Part shown: positions 1 through 7,501 of the stretch, one piece after another
Numbering within the stretch: the stretch's first letter is position 1
Layout of the letters: the number at the start of each line of letters is the position of its first letter
Assembly (NCBI GenBank): GCA_003641695.1
Contig: QNBL01000046.1
Coordinates: 1-11,825 of the forward strand
DNA: 11,825 nt
Origin: Spirochaetota bacterium
GTDB lineage: Bacteria > Spirochaetota > Spirochaetia > B11-G9
Direction of reading: 5' to 3'
Notes under the pieces: generated by a model
The model's database searches: none
The model's input: the letters and a program-made list of their open reading frames with translations, nothing else
Told to the model about the DNA's origin: nothing
Position numbers and translations under genes: made by a program

Positions 1-809
1 CTCCTGCTCTTTTCCATAACCGCATAATCTATTGAATCTTTAGGAGACGCGGCATAGATTTTTGCAAGTTCCGGGGTGTTTAAAATTGTACCGATCCCTT
101 TCTCAATCCTGAATGAATCTTTCGTCCCGATCCCCTCAAATACCGTTGCAATACCAGGGGAAGATTTCTCCAGCTCTCCCCAGAATACATCCGGACTAAA
201 GAGAAACATCCCTGAGTTCCAGTAAAAGCCGCCCTGCTCGAGAAACTCTGCCGCTGTTTCCGCATCCGGCTTTTCACGAAATCTTTTTACCAGAAAACCA
301 TCGCCTGCAGCTTTACCCGCCTCTATATACCCATAACCGGTGGCAGGATACACAGGAATAATGCCGAAGGTGACGAGAAACCCCTTTTCTGCAAGCTCCG
401 TCCCCTTTTCTGCATCTGCTTTAAAAGCCTCAGCAGGCGTTATCAGGTGATCTGCCGGCATAACCAGCGTACTTTCTCCGCCCCGGCCTCTGTCCCTCAG
501 ATAACCTGCTGCTGCAGCTATGGCCGGTGCCGTATTTCTCGGCTGCGGCTCGGGGAGTATAACTATCTTCTCTTTTCCCTCATCCAGCTTGAGACACTCC
601 TCAATAACTGCATCCATCTGTTCTTTCAGGGTAATTATGTATACTTCCCCGGATGGTTCAAGGAACATCGCTCTTTCAATAGTCAACTGCAGGAGTGATT
701 TCCCGTCCTTGATTTTTAAAAATTGTTTTGGGGTATTCCGGTTTGATGCCGGCCAGAGCCGTGTACCTGCACCCCCGGCCAAAATAAATATATTGTCTAC
801 CATATTCAT
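1..809 (-). CDS. manC: mannose-1-phosphate guanylyltransferase, 3' end cut by the window edge
   Basis: This enzyme makes GDP-mannose from mannose-1-phosphate and GTP in the cytoplasm, for mannose- or fucose-containing glycans. The frame is open from ATG 809 to the left edge, giving 269 residues; full-length family members have about 350 or more, so the C-terminus is missing. Visible motifs in order are the nucleotide-binding loop LAGGAGTRLWPAS (10-22) with K28, EPQPRNTAPAIA (87-98), MPADHLI (117-123), TGYGYIEAG (157-165), the FREKPD motif (177-182), FYWNSGMF (195-202) and SIDYAVMEK (259-267). All are hallmarks of the mannose-specific branch of the nucleotidyltransferase family. A second in-frame ATG at 803 is possible; neither has a strong Shine-Dalgarno, only GGG about ten bases before 809. 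The gene is divergent from the aminotransferase. A GDP-glucose or other hexose-1-phosphate specificity is less likely but not excluded. The partner mannose-6-phosphate isomerase function is not visible here. Confidence 0.93.
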   Translation of the reverse strand, partial: MNMVDNIFILAGGAGTRLWPASNRNTPKQFLKIKDGKSLLQLTIERAMFLEPSGEVYIITLKEQMDAVIEECLKLDEGKEKIVILPEPQPRNTAPAIAAAAGYLRDRGRGGESTLVMPADHLITPAEAFKADAEKGTELAEKGFLVTFGIIPVYPATGYGYIEAGKAAGDGFLVKRFREKPDAETAAEFLEQGGFYWNSGMFLFSPDVFWGELEKSSPGIATVFEGIGTKDSFRIEKGIGTILNTPELAKIYAASPKDSIDYAVMEKSR

Positions 810-914
810 ACTATACCCGTTTTTTTTAATTATTTCCAGATTCCCCCCTGTTGACCACCTGAAAGTACTGTTTTAAACTGAAACCACATAAAAATAAAAT
901 TACAGGAGAAAGTC
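810..914 (+). promoter_or_regulatory. divergent intergenic region with a sigma70-like promoter for the aminotransferase
   Basis: This gap separates manC (minus) from ilvE (plus). On the plus strand TTGACC (851-856) is followed after exactly 17 bases by TAAACT (874-879), a good housekeeping-type promoter match, which would place the transcript start near 885-887. The ribosome binding site AGGAGA (904-909) lies 5 bases before the ilvE ATG at 915. I see no convincing promoter on the minus strand for manC, so that promoter is either weak or non-canonical. No operator or riboswitch structure was recognised. Confidence 0.5.
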
Positions 915-1997
915 ATGGCTAAAGGTTTTTCGTTGGCAATATATCCCTGGACGTATACAGCAAAGTATACAGACGGGAAGTGGAATGAAAATTTCACGCT
1001 TAAACCTCATAAAACCCCGGAAGAGGAAGCAGCTCTACGTGAAGAAGAACGGGATAAACTGCTTGAAGCACGGAATTCTTTCCCTGAACTGCCTCTTGTT
1101 AACTATACAACCCAGTACGGGATGGGGTGTTTTGAAGGGATGAAGGCGTATCCCCAGGCAGACGGGAACGTAAAACTTTTCAGACCCGACGAAAACGCCG
1201 TACGTCTTGCACGCTCCATGAAAGGGCTCGGGATGCCTCCTTTCCCGGAAGATATTTTTATCAATGCGGCATTGGAGATGTTGAAAAAGAACAGCGATCT
1301 GGGTTTCAGACCTGTTTATGATGCCGGCTGGGAGAAGGATGATTTCCTCTCAGGAGAGTCAATCTATTTTAGGCCCTTTACCTACTCTGAACCGGGAATA
1401 GGCCTGGGATTAAGCCACGAACCCTGGGTTGTATTTATTGCAACTCCCGTAGGTGCTTATTTCAGACCCGGGAATACGAAAGCAAGGGTTACCGATAAAA
1501 TCAGGGCGTTCAAGGGGGGTACCGGCTGGATAAAGAGTGATTCCAACTATGTGGTACCTATCCTTGAAAAGAAAAAGGCTGAAGCAGAAGGGTACATGGA
1601 AGTTATTTTCCTGGATGCAGAAGAAAAAAAGTATGTGGAAGAAGGTTCTTCCTGCAACATTTTCTTTCTGCTTAAAAACGGGAAACTGGTAACCCCCGAA
1701 CTTTCCGATACCATCCTTCCCGGGATTACCCGTAAGAGTGTTCTTACTCTGGCTCAGGATATGGGAGTGGTAACTGAAGAACGCCGAATCACCATAGATG
1801 AAGCAATGAGTGAAGCAGCAGAGTGTTTTGTTACCGGTACGGCAGCCGGAGTAGGATACATTGAGTCTATTACAAAGGACGGTACAACCGCTGTATTCAA
1901 CAACGGAAAGATGGGGGATCTTTCAAGATCACTGTTAAAAACCCTTAAGGGAATCCAGTACGGAAAGGTTGAAGACAAGTTCGGCTGGATGTTCTAA
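915..1997 (+). CDS. ilvE: branched-chain amino acid aminotransferase (class IV PLP enzyme)
   Basis: This protein transfers the amino group between leucine, isoleucine or valine and 2-oxoglutarate. It uses PLP and is expected in the cytoplasm. The 360-residue length fits the longer BCAT group (about 350-360). Motifs are FEGMKAY (73-79), LFRPDENAVRL (88-98), YFRPF (151-155), the probable PLP-binding lysine K207 in GWIKSDSNY, EEGSSCNIFF (242-251), LPGITRKSVLTLA (268-280) and GTAAGVGY (308-315). Around the lysine it reads KSDSNYV where well-known BCATs have KxGGNYA, so the usual Gly-Gly is replaced, but Asn-Tyr is kept. The start is fixed by AGGAGA 5 bases upstream of ATG 915. It appears to be a single-gene unit; no other ilv or leu genes are nearby, so the window cannot say whether it serves synthesis or breakdown. 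A related class IV enzyme is the main alternative. Confidence 0.92.
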   Translation: MAKGFSLAIYPWTYTAKYTDGKWNENFTLKPHKTPEEEAALREEERDKLLEARNSFPELPLVNYTTQYGMGCFEGMKAYPQADGNVKLFRPDENAVRLARSMKGLGMPPFPEDIFINAALEMLKKNSDLGFRPVYDAGWEKDDFLSGESIYFRPFTYSEPGIGLGLSHEPWVVFIATPVGAYFRPGNTKARVTDKIRAFKGGTGWIKSDSNYVVPILEKKKAEAEGYMEVIFLDAEEKKYVEEGSSCNIFFLLKNGKLVTPELSDTILPGITRKSVLTLAQDMGVVTEERRITIDEAMSEAAECFVTGTAAGVGYIESITKDGTTAVFNNGKMGDLSRSLLKTLKGIQYGKVEDKFGWMF

Positions 1998-1999
1998 GG

Positions 2000-2028
2000 T
2001 TGACAGAAATCAGAAAAGGAATTAGGCT
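2000..2028 (+). promoter_or_regulatory. probable promoter of the riboswitch-btuB-tonB transcript
   Basis: A perfect TTGACA (2000-2005) begins two bases after the ilvE stop codon. After a 17-base spacer comes TAGGCT (2023-2028), only a 3 of 6 match to the -10 consensus. The predicted start near 2035 lies just upstream of the aptamer, where a leader transcript would need to begin. The position and the perfect -35 support it; the weak -10 lowers confidence. No intrinsic terminator for ilvE is visible between 1998 and 2040, so some read-through from ilvE is also possible. Confidence 0.42.
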
Positions 2029-2043
2029 GTTTTTTTAATAAAG

Positions 2044-2170
2044 TATTGCCGAGGAATGCGGTAAGAATCCGCAGCTGTCCTCTACCAACTGTATCCGGTG
2101 ACGGATATTCCCTTTGCCACTTAACGGGAAGGCGGGAATATTTAGAGCCGTAAGCCAGTATACTCGGCAA
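2044..2170 (+). ncRNA. cobalamin (vitamin B12) riboswitch, compact aptamer
   Basis: The leader contains the conserved cobalamin aptamer core. An 8-bp closing helix P1 is perfect: TTGCCGAG (2046-2053) with CTCGGCAA (2163-2170). Next come hairpin TGCGG/CCGCA (2057-2061 with 2069-2073), the conserved AATCCGCAGCTG segment and AACTGT (2087-2092), a perfect 6-bp hairpin TATCCG/CGGATA (2092-2097 with 2102-2107) closed by a GTGA loop, helix TTCCC/GGGAA (2108-2112 with 2126-2130) holding GCCACT (2116-2121), then GGGAAGG (2126-2132) and the B12-box-like AGCCGTAAGCCAG (2146-2158). It sits upstream of a TonB-dependent receptor, the usual target. Only 29 bases separate the aptamer from the start codon and they hold no hairpin with a T-run, so control is most likely translational. 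High cobalamin should repress. The short form suggests one of the smaller cobalamin subclasses, but I cannot fix which. Confidence 0.93.
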
Positions 2171-2187
2171 ACTTAAAAAATCACTGT

Positions 2188-2192
2188 GGAGG
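2188..2192 (+). promoter_or_regulatory. ribosome binding site of the B12 receptor, likely riboswitch output
   Basis: GGAGG lies 7 bases before ATG 2200 and is a strong Shine-Dalgarno. TCAC at 2181-2184, just upstream, is complementary to the GTGA loop of the aptamer hairpin (2098-2101). A loop-loop contact there would stack against the ribosome site, as in known cobalamin riboswitches that act on translation. A competing 7-bp pairing of CCTCTAC (2079-2085) with GTGGAGG (2186-2192), with one G-T wobble, can also be drawn. Confidence 0.6.
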
Positions 2193-2199
2193 TACGTTT

Positions 2200-4092
2200 A
2201 TGAAACGTCGTATCATTTCCATGATACTGGCATTCTTGTCGGTATCCATTTTTGCAGATGTAAAAGTTGTTGTAACTGCATCCAGAATCGAAGAAGATTC
2301 AAAAACAACTCCGGCATACGTCAGGGTAATTCCCAAAGAGGAAATTTCGAAAGAAACAACCGTGCTGGACGTCTTAAAAACCATTCCGGACATATCCATT
2401 AGAGAAACATCACCCGCAAAACAGTCAGTCAGCATGGGGGGATTTGGAGACGGAAGCTTTGGAAGAACTCTGATCCTGGTAAATGGAAAGCCGGTGAACA
2501 GACCTGACATGGCAGCCTTTGACCTAAACACTATTGTCCTTTCAAGTGTTAACAGAATCGAGATTGTAAAGGGGGCAATGTCGTCTCTGTACGGCGACCA
2601 GGCGATTGCGGGTGTTATAAACATAATCACCAAACAGCCCGAAGGGATCTCTGCATCCGTATCCACGAGTATTACAAGCACTCTTACAAACACTCAATCC
2701 ATTTCGGCATCCTGTGGCAGCAAAACTGCCGGTATTGCACTTGGAATTAACAGATCGGACAAAAACCCAGCCAGAGACAGATCCGATTCCTCTGTTATCA
2801 GCGCAAACATTGATACCTTTTACGACCTGAAAAGAGTAAAAACAAAACTCAAACTCAACTACTCAACAAGTGAATATCAGCTCCCTGGAGGACTGACCAA
2901 AGCACAGTACAATGACGATCCCGACCAGGCGGTTAACCAGTATGATGAAGGAAGTTCCGACAGCTACGGGGTAACAGGTTCTGCAGCTTTTTCAGTTGGT
3001 TCTATTAATGTTTTTATGCCGCTCGCATATTCGGTAGAGGATTACAGCTCGGACATGACATCATGGAGTTCTTTCTCTGACACACTTATTGGCACTCTAT
3101 CCGCAGGGCTGCAGGCAGACGGCAGCTTTTTTGCCGGAGATTCAACCGAGATTACCGCATCAGGAGGAATCGACTTCAGGCAGCACAATCTTTCAATCTC
3201 TAAGTACAGCGATGCAGAACAAACTACAAAGACTGTTGAGAACGAACTTACAAGAAATGATTCAGCTTTCTGGGCAAGAGCAAAGGCAAACTATAGTGAC
3301 CGGTTCATCTTTGACGGCGGACTAAGATACAACTACTCAGATCTCGACTCTGACCCGGAAGTCACCCATAACGCCCTTGTCTACGATGCAGGGATCGTAT
3401 ACATTGTCTCTCCCAATATTGATGCAAGTTTCAGATACGGAAAGGTTTTCCGGTATCCCTTTCTTGATGAACAGGCATCCTATTATTCCGGACCCGTTAC
3501 AGTCAATATGGATCTCAATCCTGAAACCGGCGACAGTTACACTCTCGCAGTCCGGTACGGCTCAGGACCATTCAGCATATCCGCAGCTCCGTATCTTATA
3601 AATATGGAAGATGAGATAATGTACAACTCGGGAACCTGGCAGAATGAAAACATGGGTTCAACAACCCACTACGGAGCGGCCCTGGAATCATCCTATTCAA
3701 AAGGCATTATCGGTTTCTCCGCCGGATATTCCTACGATCATGCCGAGTTTACCGATACAGAAAAGATAATCCCCAGGGTTCCTGCACACACAATCTACGC
3801 AAAAGTTTCTGTATCTCCTGTAAAATCATTTACCGTAATCACCGATGGAAGATATTCTTCTGAATACTATATTGATGATGGCAATGCACAGGATACCATT
3901 TCGGGAAGGTTTGACTGGAACGTAAGAGTTGACTGGCGTATCAACAATAACTTCCACCTTTATGCGGCAGGAAAGAATCTTCTGAACGATAGAACACCTA
4001 CCCTGACTTACTGGGGCTCCTGGACAAGTCAGAAGTCCCTGTATCCCATGCCTGGCAGAACATTTGAAGCCGGTTTGAAGTGGGCCTATTAG
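2200..4092 (+). CDS. btuB: TonB-dependent outer-membrane receptor, BtuB-like cobalamin transporter
   Basis: This is an outer-membrane beta-barrel that brings cobalamin into the periplasm using energy passed on by TonB. Residues 1-19 look like a Sec signal peptide (MKRR, a hydrophobic run, then cleavage after IFA). The TonB box follows directly as VVVTASR (about 23-29), close to the DTLVVTANR type of E. coli BtuB. The plug domain covers about 35-150, with IPDISIRE, the TLILVNGKPV-type segment and the conserved SSLYGDQAIAGVINIITK. The remainder is an alternating beta-strand barrel of about 480 residues ending in KWAY, an aromatic terminus suited to BAM assembly. The 630-residue length is normal. 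Substrate assignment rests mainly on the cobalamin riboswitch directly upstream; sequence alone would allow another siderophore-like ligand. The gene overlaps tonB by 13 bases, so the two are surely cotranscribed and probably coupled in translation. Confidence 0.92.
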   Translation: MKRRIISMILAFLSVSIFADVKVVVTASRIEEDSKTTPAYVRVIPKEEISKETTVLDVLKTIPDISIRETSPAKQSVSMGGFGDGSFGRTLILVNGKPVNRPDMAAFDLNTIVLSSVNRIEIVKGAMSSLYGDQAIAGVINIITKQPEGISASVSTSITSTLTNTQSISASCGSKTAGIALGINRSDKNPARDRSDSSVISANIDTFYDLKRVKTKLKLNYSTSEYQLPGGLTKAQYNDDPDQAVNQYDEGSSDSYGVTGSAAFSVGSINVFMPLAYSVEDYSSDMTSWSSFSDTLIGTLSAGLQADGSFFAGDSTEITASGGIDFRQHNLSISKYSDAEQTTKTVENELTRNDSAFWARAKANYSDRFIFDGGLRYNYSDLDSDPEVTHNALVYDAGIVYIVSPNIDASFRYGKVFRYPFLDEQASYYSGPVTVNMDLNPETGDSYTLAVRYGSGPFSISAAPYLINMEDEIMYNSGTWQNENMGSTTHYGAALESSYSKGIIGFSAGYSYDHAEFTDTEKIIPRVPAHTIYAKVSVSPVKSFTVITDGRYSSEYYIDDGNAQDTISGRFDWNVRVDWRINNNFHLYAAGKNLLNDRTPTLTYWGSWTSQKSLYPMPGRTFEAGLKWAY

Positions 4093-4751
4093 AAGAAAAC
4101 AAACTAATGATTATTGCAGCATGGGGATCATTATTTCTCCATGCTGCTGTTCTAACGGGAGCAGGGCTGGCATTTCCCAAAGAAAAAGAAGCCTTCCCAA
4201 AGCCCGCTCCCCGGAAGATTACCATACTTTCAATCGGCCGCAGCAAAGCGGTTCCGGAAAAAGAAGAAATAAAAAAGACTGTTTCGCAAAAAATCGAAAA
4301 GCCAACTCAAAAGCCTGTTGTTACACAAAAAGAGAGCTCTGCAGTTTCCCGGAATTCACAACCGGAAAAGAACACAAATCCCCAGACAGAAGCCACCGGA
4401 GATAATGAGCATGCAGAGTCGAACACCGTAATCAAACCCGAAGAATTCAGATTCAACACCATTGATACCTCTCCGGTAATAAAAGAACCTGCACCATTAA
4501 CACCGATAGAGCCGGATTACCCCTTTAAGGCAAGGAAAAGGGGCTTTGAAGGAACTGTCAGGATGGCTGTCTGCATAGATAAAGCAGGCCGTCCAATCTC
4601 GTGTACCATCTTAAAAACATCCGGGTATTACGATCTGGATCAAACAGCAGAAAAAACGGTAATGCAAACCTCATTCTCTCCGAAAACAATTGACGGGAAA
4701 AAAACAGAAGGGACCCTGGAAATCACAATATTGTTCAAACTGAAAGATTAA
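4080..4751 (+). CDS. tonB: TonB energy-transducing protein
   Basis: TonB links the inner-membrane proton motive force (through ExbB/ExbD) to outer-membrane receptors. The protein has a membrane segment at about 9-32, a Lys/Pro/Glu-rich periplasmic linker (about 33-140), and a C-terminal TonB domain (about 145-222) with YPFKARKRGFEGTVRMAV, a TSGYYDLDQTA segment and FSPKTIDGKK. The start is debatable: GTG 4080 (223 aa) or ATG 4107 (214 aa). I favour GTG because it puts the S-x3-H pair of the helix at S17 and H21, almost exactly where E. coli TonB has S16 and H20, whereas ATG 4107 would leave no cytoplasmic residues. Neither start has a strong ribosome site, consistent with coupling to the upstream receptor. 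Its place in the riboswitch operon suggests it serves B12 uptake. No exbB or exbD is present in the window. Its stop codon overlaps that of the convergent flcA. Confidence 0.9.
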   Translation: MGLLEENKLMIIAAWGSLFLHAAVLTGAGLAFPKEKEAFPKPAPRKITILSIGRSKAVPEKEEIKKTVSQKIEKPTQKPVVTQKESSAVSRNSQPEKNTNPQTEATGDNEHAESNTVIKPEEFRFNTIDTSPVIKEPAPLTPIEPDYPFKARKRGFEGTVRMAVCIDKAGRPISCTILKTSGYYDLDQTAEKTVMQTSFSPKTIDGKKTEGTLEITILFKLKD

Positions 4752-7501
4752 TCGAAACTCATATAGTACATATCTTTTTGAATATCCCCGTATATCTCCA
4801 GGGAGTATCCTTTCAGGGGATACAGTAGTTTCTTCTGATTCAGGAAAGACAGATTGCGCATTTGGGTCCGTTCCATTGTCTCGGGGTCTCTGGTCAGGGT
4901 GTCAAAGTAGTCTCCAGCCTCGGTAAAACACACCAGCGCCTGGGTAAATTTTTCGGGATCCCCTGTTCTCTCATACAACCCGTACTGTACAACGCCCATA
5001 TTGTTGGTTGCAACAATGAGATCCCGCAGCAGTTTCCGGTGATCCTCCCGAAAGGAAAGCTGCAGAGGAGTCTCTGCATACAGCCTGTTCTCCAGAATAT
5101 CCAGAAGGTGATTGTAATATCCCTCAGCAAGAAAAAGATCATTGCTGCGGTACAGGGTATCAGAGGTAGCGAGAAGAAGATTGGTGTTTGTGGAAAATGT
5201 TCCTGCTGCATTGTAAAAATCCAGCAGGGCTTTCTTGTATTCCCTGAATCTGTAATAGATAAACCCTTTCTTGTAATAAACATCATCAGAGTGGTATTCC
5301 TCTTTCTCCGCAGTATTGTACATAACCAGAGCACGTTTCATGTCTCCCCCCTGGAAGTAGTAGATATCACCGAGATCTGCGTACAGTTTACCGTATTTAC
5401 TGTCCCTGAACTGTACAACACTGAGCTTTCGTGACTCATTCAGGTAGGAGATTCCTTTCTCATAGTATTCCTGAGCCTGGAGATACTCCTTTTTTGCATA
5501 GCTTCTTTCACCTGCACGGCGGTAAGTATCAATCTTTATCTCTTTCTGCTTCATTGAAAGAGGCTCTTTTTCATCAAGATAATGCAGTGTCTGGGCTATC
5601 GCCTTGTCCTCTTCCACCGGGTCATTTATTTTTCTGAAATACCTTGATAGCTGATAGTGTATCTCCGGAAGGGAGCTATCCACTTCTTTAGCCCTGAACA
5701 GTATCTCCTTTACATCGGAGATATCGTTTTTGTTAATCTGATATTCCGCCAGTTCGGCATAAACATAAGGGTCAACAATAAGCTCTTTATCAGATTGAAA
5801 CCGGTTTTTGAGAATCTCGACCTGCTCATAGTCATCTGTTCTGATAAAATATTTCATCATCCGCATAAGGAGGGTATTCGTGGCTCCGTAATTTTTCATT
5901 AACCTGGCATAAGCCCGTCTGGCAACTTCATACCGGTCCGGATCTTCCCCGCCCCAGTCCAGATTTACATCCCCGTACAGGAGCAAGGCATCAAAATCTG
6001 TTGCATTATCGGGAACATCGATAAACTTTTCCAAAAGGTCTGACGCCTTCCGGTAGTCAAACAAATACCGGTATTCCATGGCGGCATAATCCAGAGTACC
6101 CTTTTTATCGTAGGGATAAAGCTCTATAAGCCTCTCATACTTATCTTCCGCATAGGTCCACTGTTTCCTTTCAATATACCCGTCTGCATACCGGTAGAAC
6201 TGCTTCTTGAACACAGATTTTTCCGACGCCCGGTCAAAATACTCGTTTGCCCTGATAAAATTGTTTTCTTCCAGAGCGTTGTATCCCTTGTTGTACAGAA
6301 TCAGACTGTAAATCGGATTATAGACAAACTTGTAACCGGCAAAGGTCAATGCAGCAACAACTGCACCTGCAATGATAATCCTCCGTACAAGGGGGAGAAT
6401 TACGTGCTTAAACCGGTATTCAAAGGTATTCCGTTCCTCTTCGAAGTGAATTCCCGATTTTTTTTCATATCCCGAGGGGATCTTTATTCTCCGGCCGGTT
6501 ACTTTTCCGGTTATGGAGGCTATTTCCTTAGGAGATTTTCCTGCAACAAGAGCATCCGTCAACTTTTGCAGCTTATCCCCTGAAAGGTTCTTTTCCCCTA
6601 TTGCTTCTTCAATTACTAGTTTTAAATTCCTCGGAAGAGTGTTCAGGGTGGCCGTTAACTTTTTAAAATCTTCATCTGAAAGCTCAAAAGCTTCTTCTCC
6701 AGGAACTGCTTCGCCGGTATCTGCCTGCGAAACAGTTCCGCCAAAGGGTGATTCCGGGGGCGGGGTAAAACTTAAATCTTCTGGTTCTTCGAGTACTCCG
6801 AAGTCCTGTCCAAGATCACCGAGATCAAACTCGTCAACTTCAAAGGACTCATCATCAAGATCCATATCTTCGTCGGCAACTTCAAATTCTTCAAGATCGA
6901 GATTTTCACCGTCATCCATGGAGAGATCAAATTCGCCGATCTCCTCACCGGGCTGTGAAGCAGTTTCCTGTTCAGGAGCTGCCGATTCATCAAGGGATTC
7001 ATCAAGGGAAAAATCCTCTTCCCCCGGAAGGCCTTCTTCCAGAGAGGAATCCTCAGCCGGGGATATCTCATTTTCAAAAGAAAAATCATCTTCCAGACCG
7101 CCGAGATCAAACTCTTCTTCAGATTCCCCCTCAGGGAGGGCCATATCATCAGTCTCTTCCAGGGACTCTTCAGGGAACCCCAGGTTTTCAGTATCCTCTA
7201 CAGGTTCTGACGGCACCACCTCTTCACTTTCCCCGGAGCTCTCTTCCTGCTCTCCCATACCAAGGTCTGCTTCGAGTGCCTCCAAATCATCCATAAAAAA
7301 ATCATTAGTGACGTCTGTATCATCCTCCAGATCGAAGGATTCCAGGGAATCTCCCAGAAGCTCATTCAAATCCTCCGGAATCCCTGATTCCGGGGGTTCA
7401 ACATCCACAGGAGTCTCTCCCCGTTCTGAGAGAATGGACGGTTCATGACCTATTTCAAGAATCTGAGATTTTATTTTGTTGATATCTTCAAGAGTTGGCA
7501 T
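4748..7501 (-). CDS. flcA: periplasmic flagellar collar protein FlcA-like (TPR protein with acidic N-terminal tail)
   Basis: This 917-residue protein fits FlcA/BB0326 of spirochaetes, which in Borrelia is needed to build the collar around periplasmic flagellar motors and to recruit stators. In order it has a short conserved-looking N-terminus (1-30), a very acidic, Ser/Glu/Asp-rich stretch (about 35-275) with recurring FDL motifs (56, 131, 191, 225), a small helical region (272-340), and one membrane helix (about 374-394) preceded by R373 and R374, which predicts cytoplasmic N-terminus and periplasmic C-terminus. A long alpha-helical TPR-like region follows (about 395-870), with repeats such as YNKGYNALEENNFIRANEYF, YAKKEYLQAQEYYEKG and YYKKGFIYYRFREYKKALLDFYNA. 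ATG 7501 has a good ribosome site (GAGAGGG, complement of 7506-7512). Assignment is by architecture and length rather than alignment; a generic TPR membrane protein is the alternative. It stands alone on its strand. Confidence 0.75.
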   Translation of the reverse strand: MPTLEDINKIKSQILEIGHEPSILSERGETPVDVEPPESGIPEDLNELLGDSLESFDLEDDTDVTNDFFMDDLEALEADLGMGEQEESSGESEEVVPSEPVEDTENLGFPEESLEETDDMALPEGESEEEFDLGGLEDDFSFENEISPAEDSSLEEGLPGEEDFSLDESLDESAAPEQETASQPGEEIGEFDLSMDDGENLDLEEFEVADEDMDLDDESFEVDEFDLGDLGQDFGVLEEPEDLSFTPPPESPFGGTVSQADTGEAVPGEEAFELSDEDFKKLTATLNTLPRNLKLVIEEAIGEKNLSGDKLQKLTDALVAGKSPKEIASITGKVTGRRIKIPSGYEKKSGIHFEEERNTFEYRFKHVILPLVRRIIIAGAVVAALTFAGYKFVYNPIYSLILYNKGYNALEENNFIRANEYFDRASEKSVFKKQFYRYADGYIERKQWTYAEDKYERLIELYPYDKKGTLDYAAMEYRYLFDYRKASDLLEKFIDVPDNATDFDALLLYGDVNLDWGGEDPDRYEVARRAYARLMKNYGATNTLLMRMMKYFIRTDDYEQVEILKNRFQSDKELIVDPYVYAELAEYQINKNDISDVKEILFRAKEVDSSLPEIHYQLSRYFRKINDPVEEDKAIAQTLHYLDEKEPLSMKQKEIKIDTYRRAGERSYAKKEYLQAQEYYEKGISYLNESRKLSVVQFRDSKYGKLYADLGDIYYFQGGDMKRALVMYNTAEKEEYHSDDVYYKKGFIYYRFREYKKALLDFYNAAGTFSTNTNLLLATSDTLYRSNDLFLAEGYYNHLLDILENRLYAETPLQLSFREDHRKLLRDLIVATNNMGVVQYGLYERTGDPEKFTQALVCFTEAGDYFDTLTRDPETMERTQMRNLSFLNQKKLLYPLKGYSLEIYGDIQKDMYYMSFD

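Noticed and set aside
447..876. Two plus-strand open frames at the left end
   Set aside because: They are antisense to the conserved manC coding sequence, which explains this DNA completely.
2010..2040. Possible terminator for ilvE ending in the T-run at 2030-2036
   Set aside because: The T-run is not preceded by a stable inverted repeat, so it does not meet the intrinsic terminator pattern.
2181..2693. A minus-strand open frame of 170 codons
   Set aside because: It is antisense to the signal peptide and plug domain of the B12 receptor and overlaps its ribosome site.
4862..5434. A plus-strand open frame of 190 codons inside flcA
   Set aside because: It lies entirely antisense to the TPR region and its protein shows no recognisable motif or proper start signal.
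6513..7448. A plus-strand open frame of 311 codons, extremely rich in serine
   Set aside because: It is the antisense of the Glu/Asp-rich tail of flcA; complementary codons give Ser/Arg/Pro-rich sequence, and no ribosome site or domain is seen.
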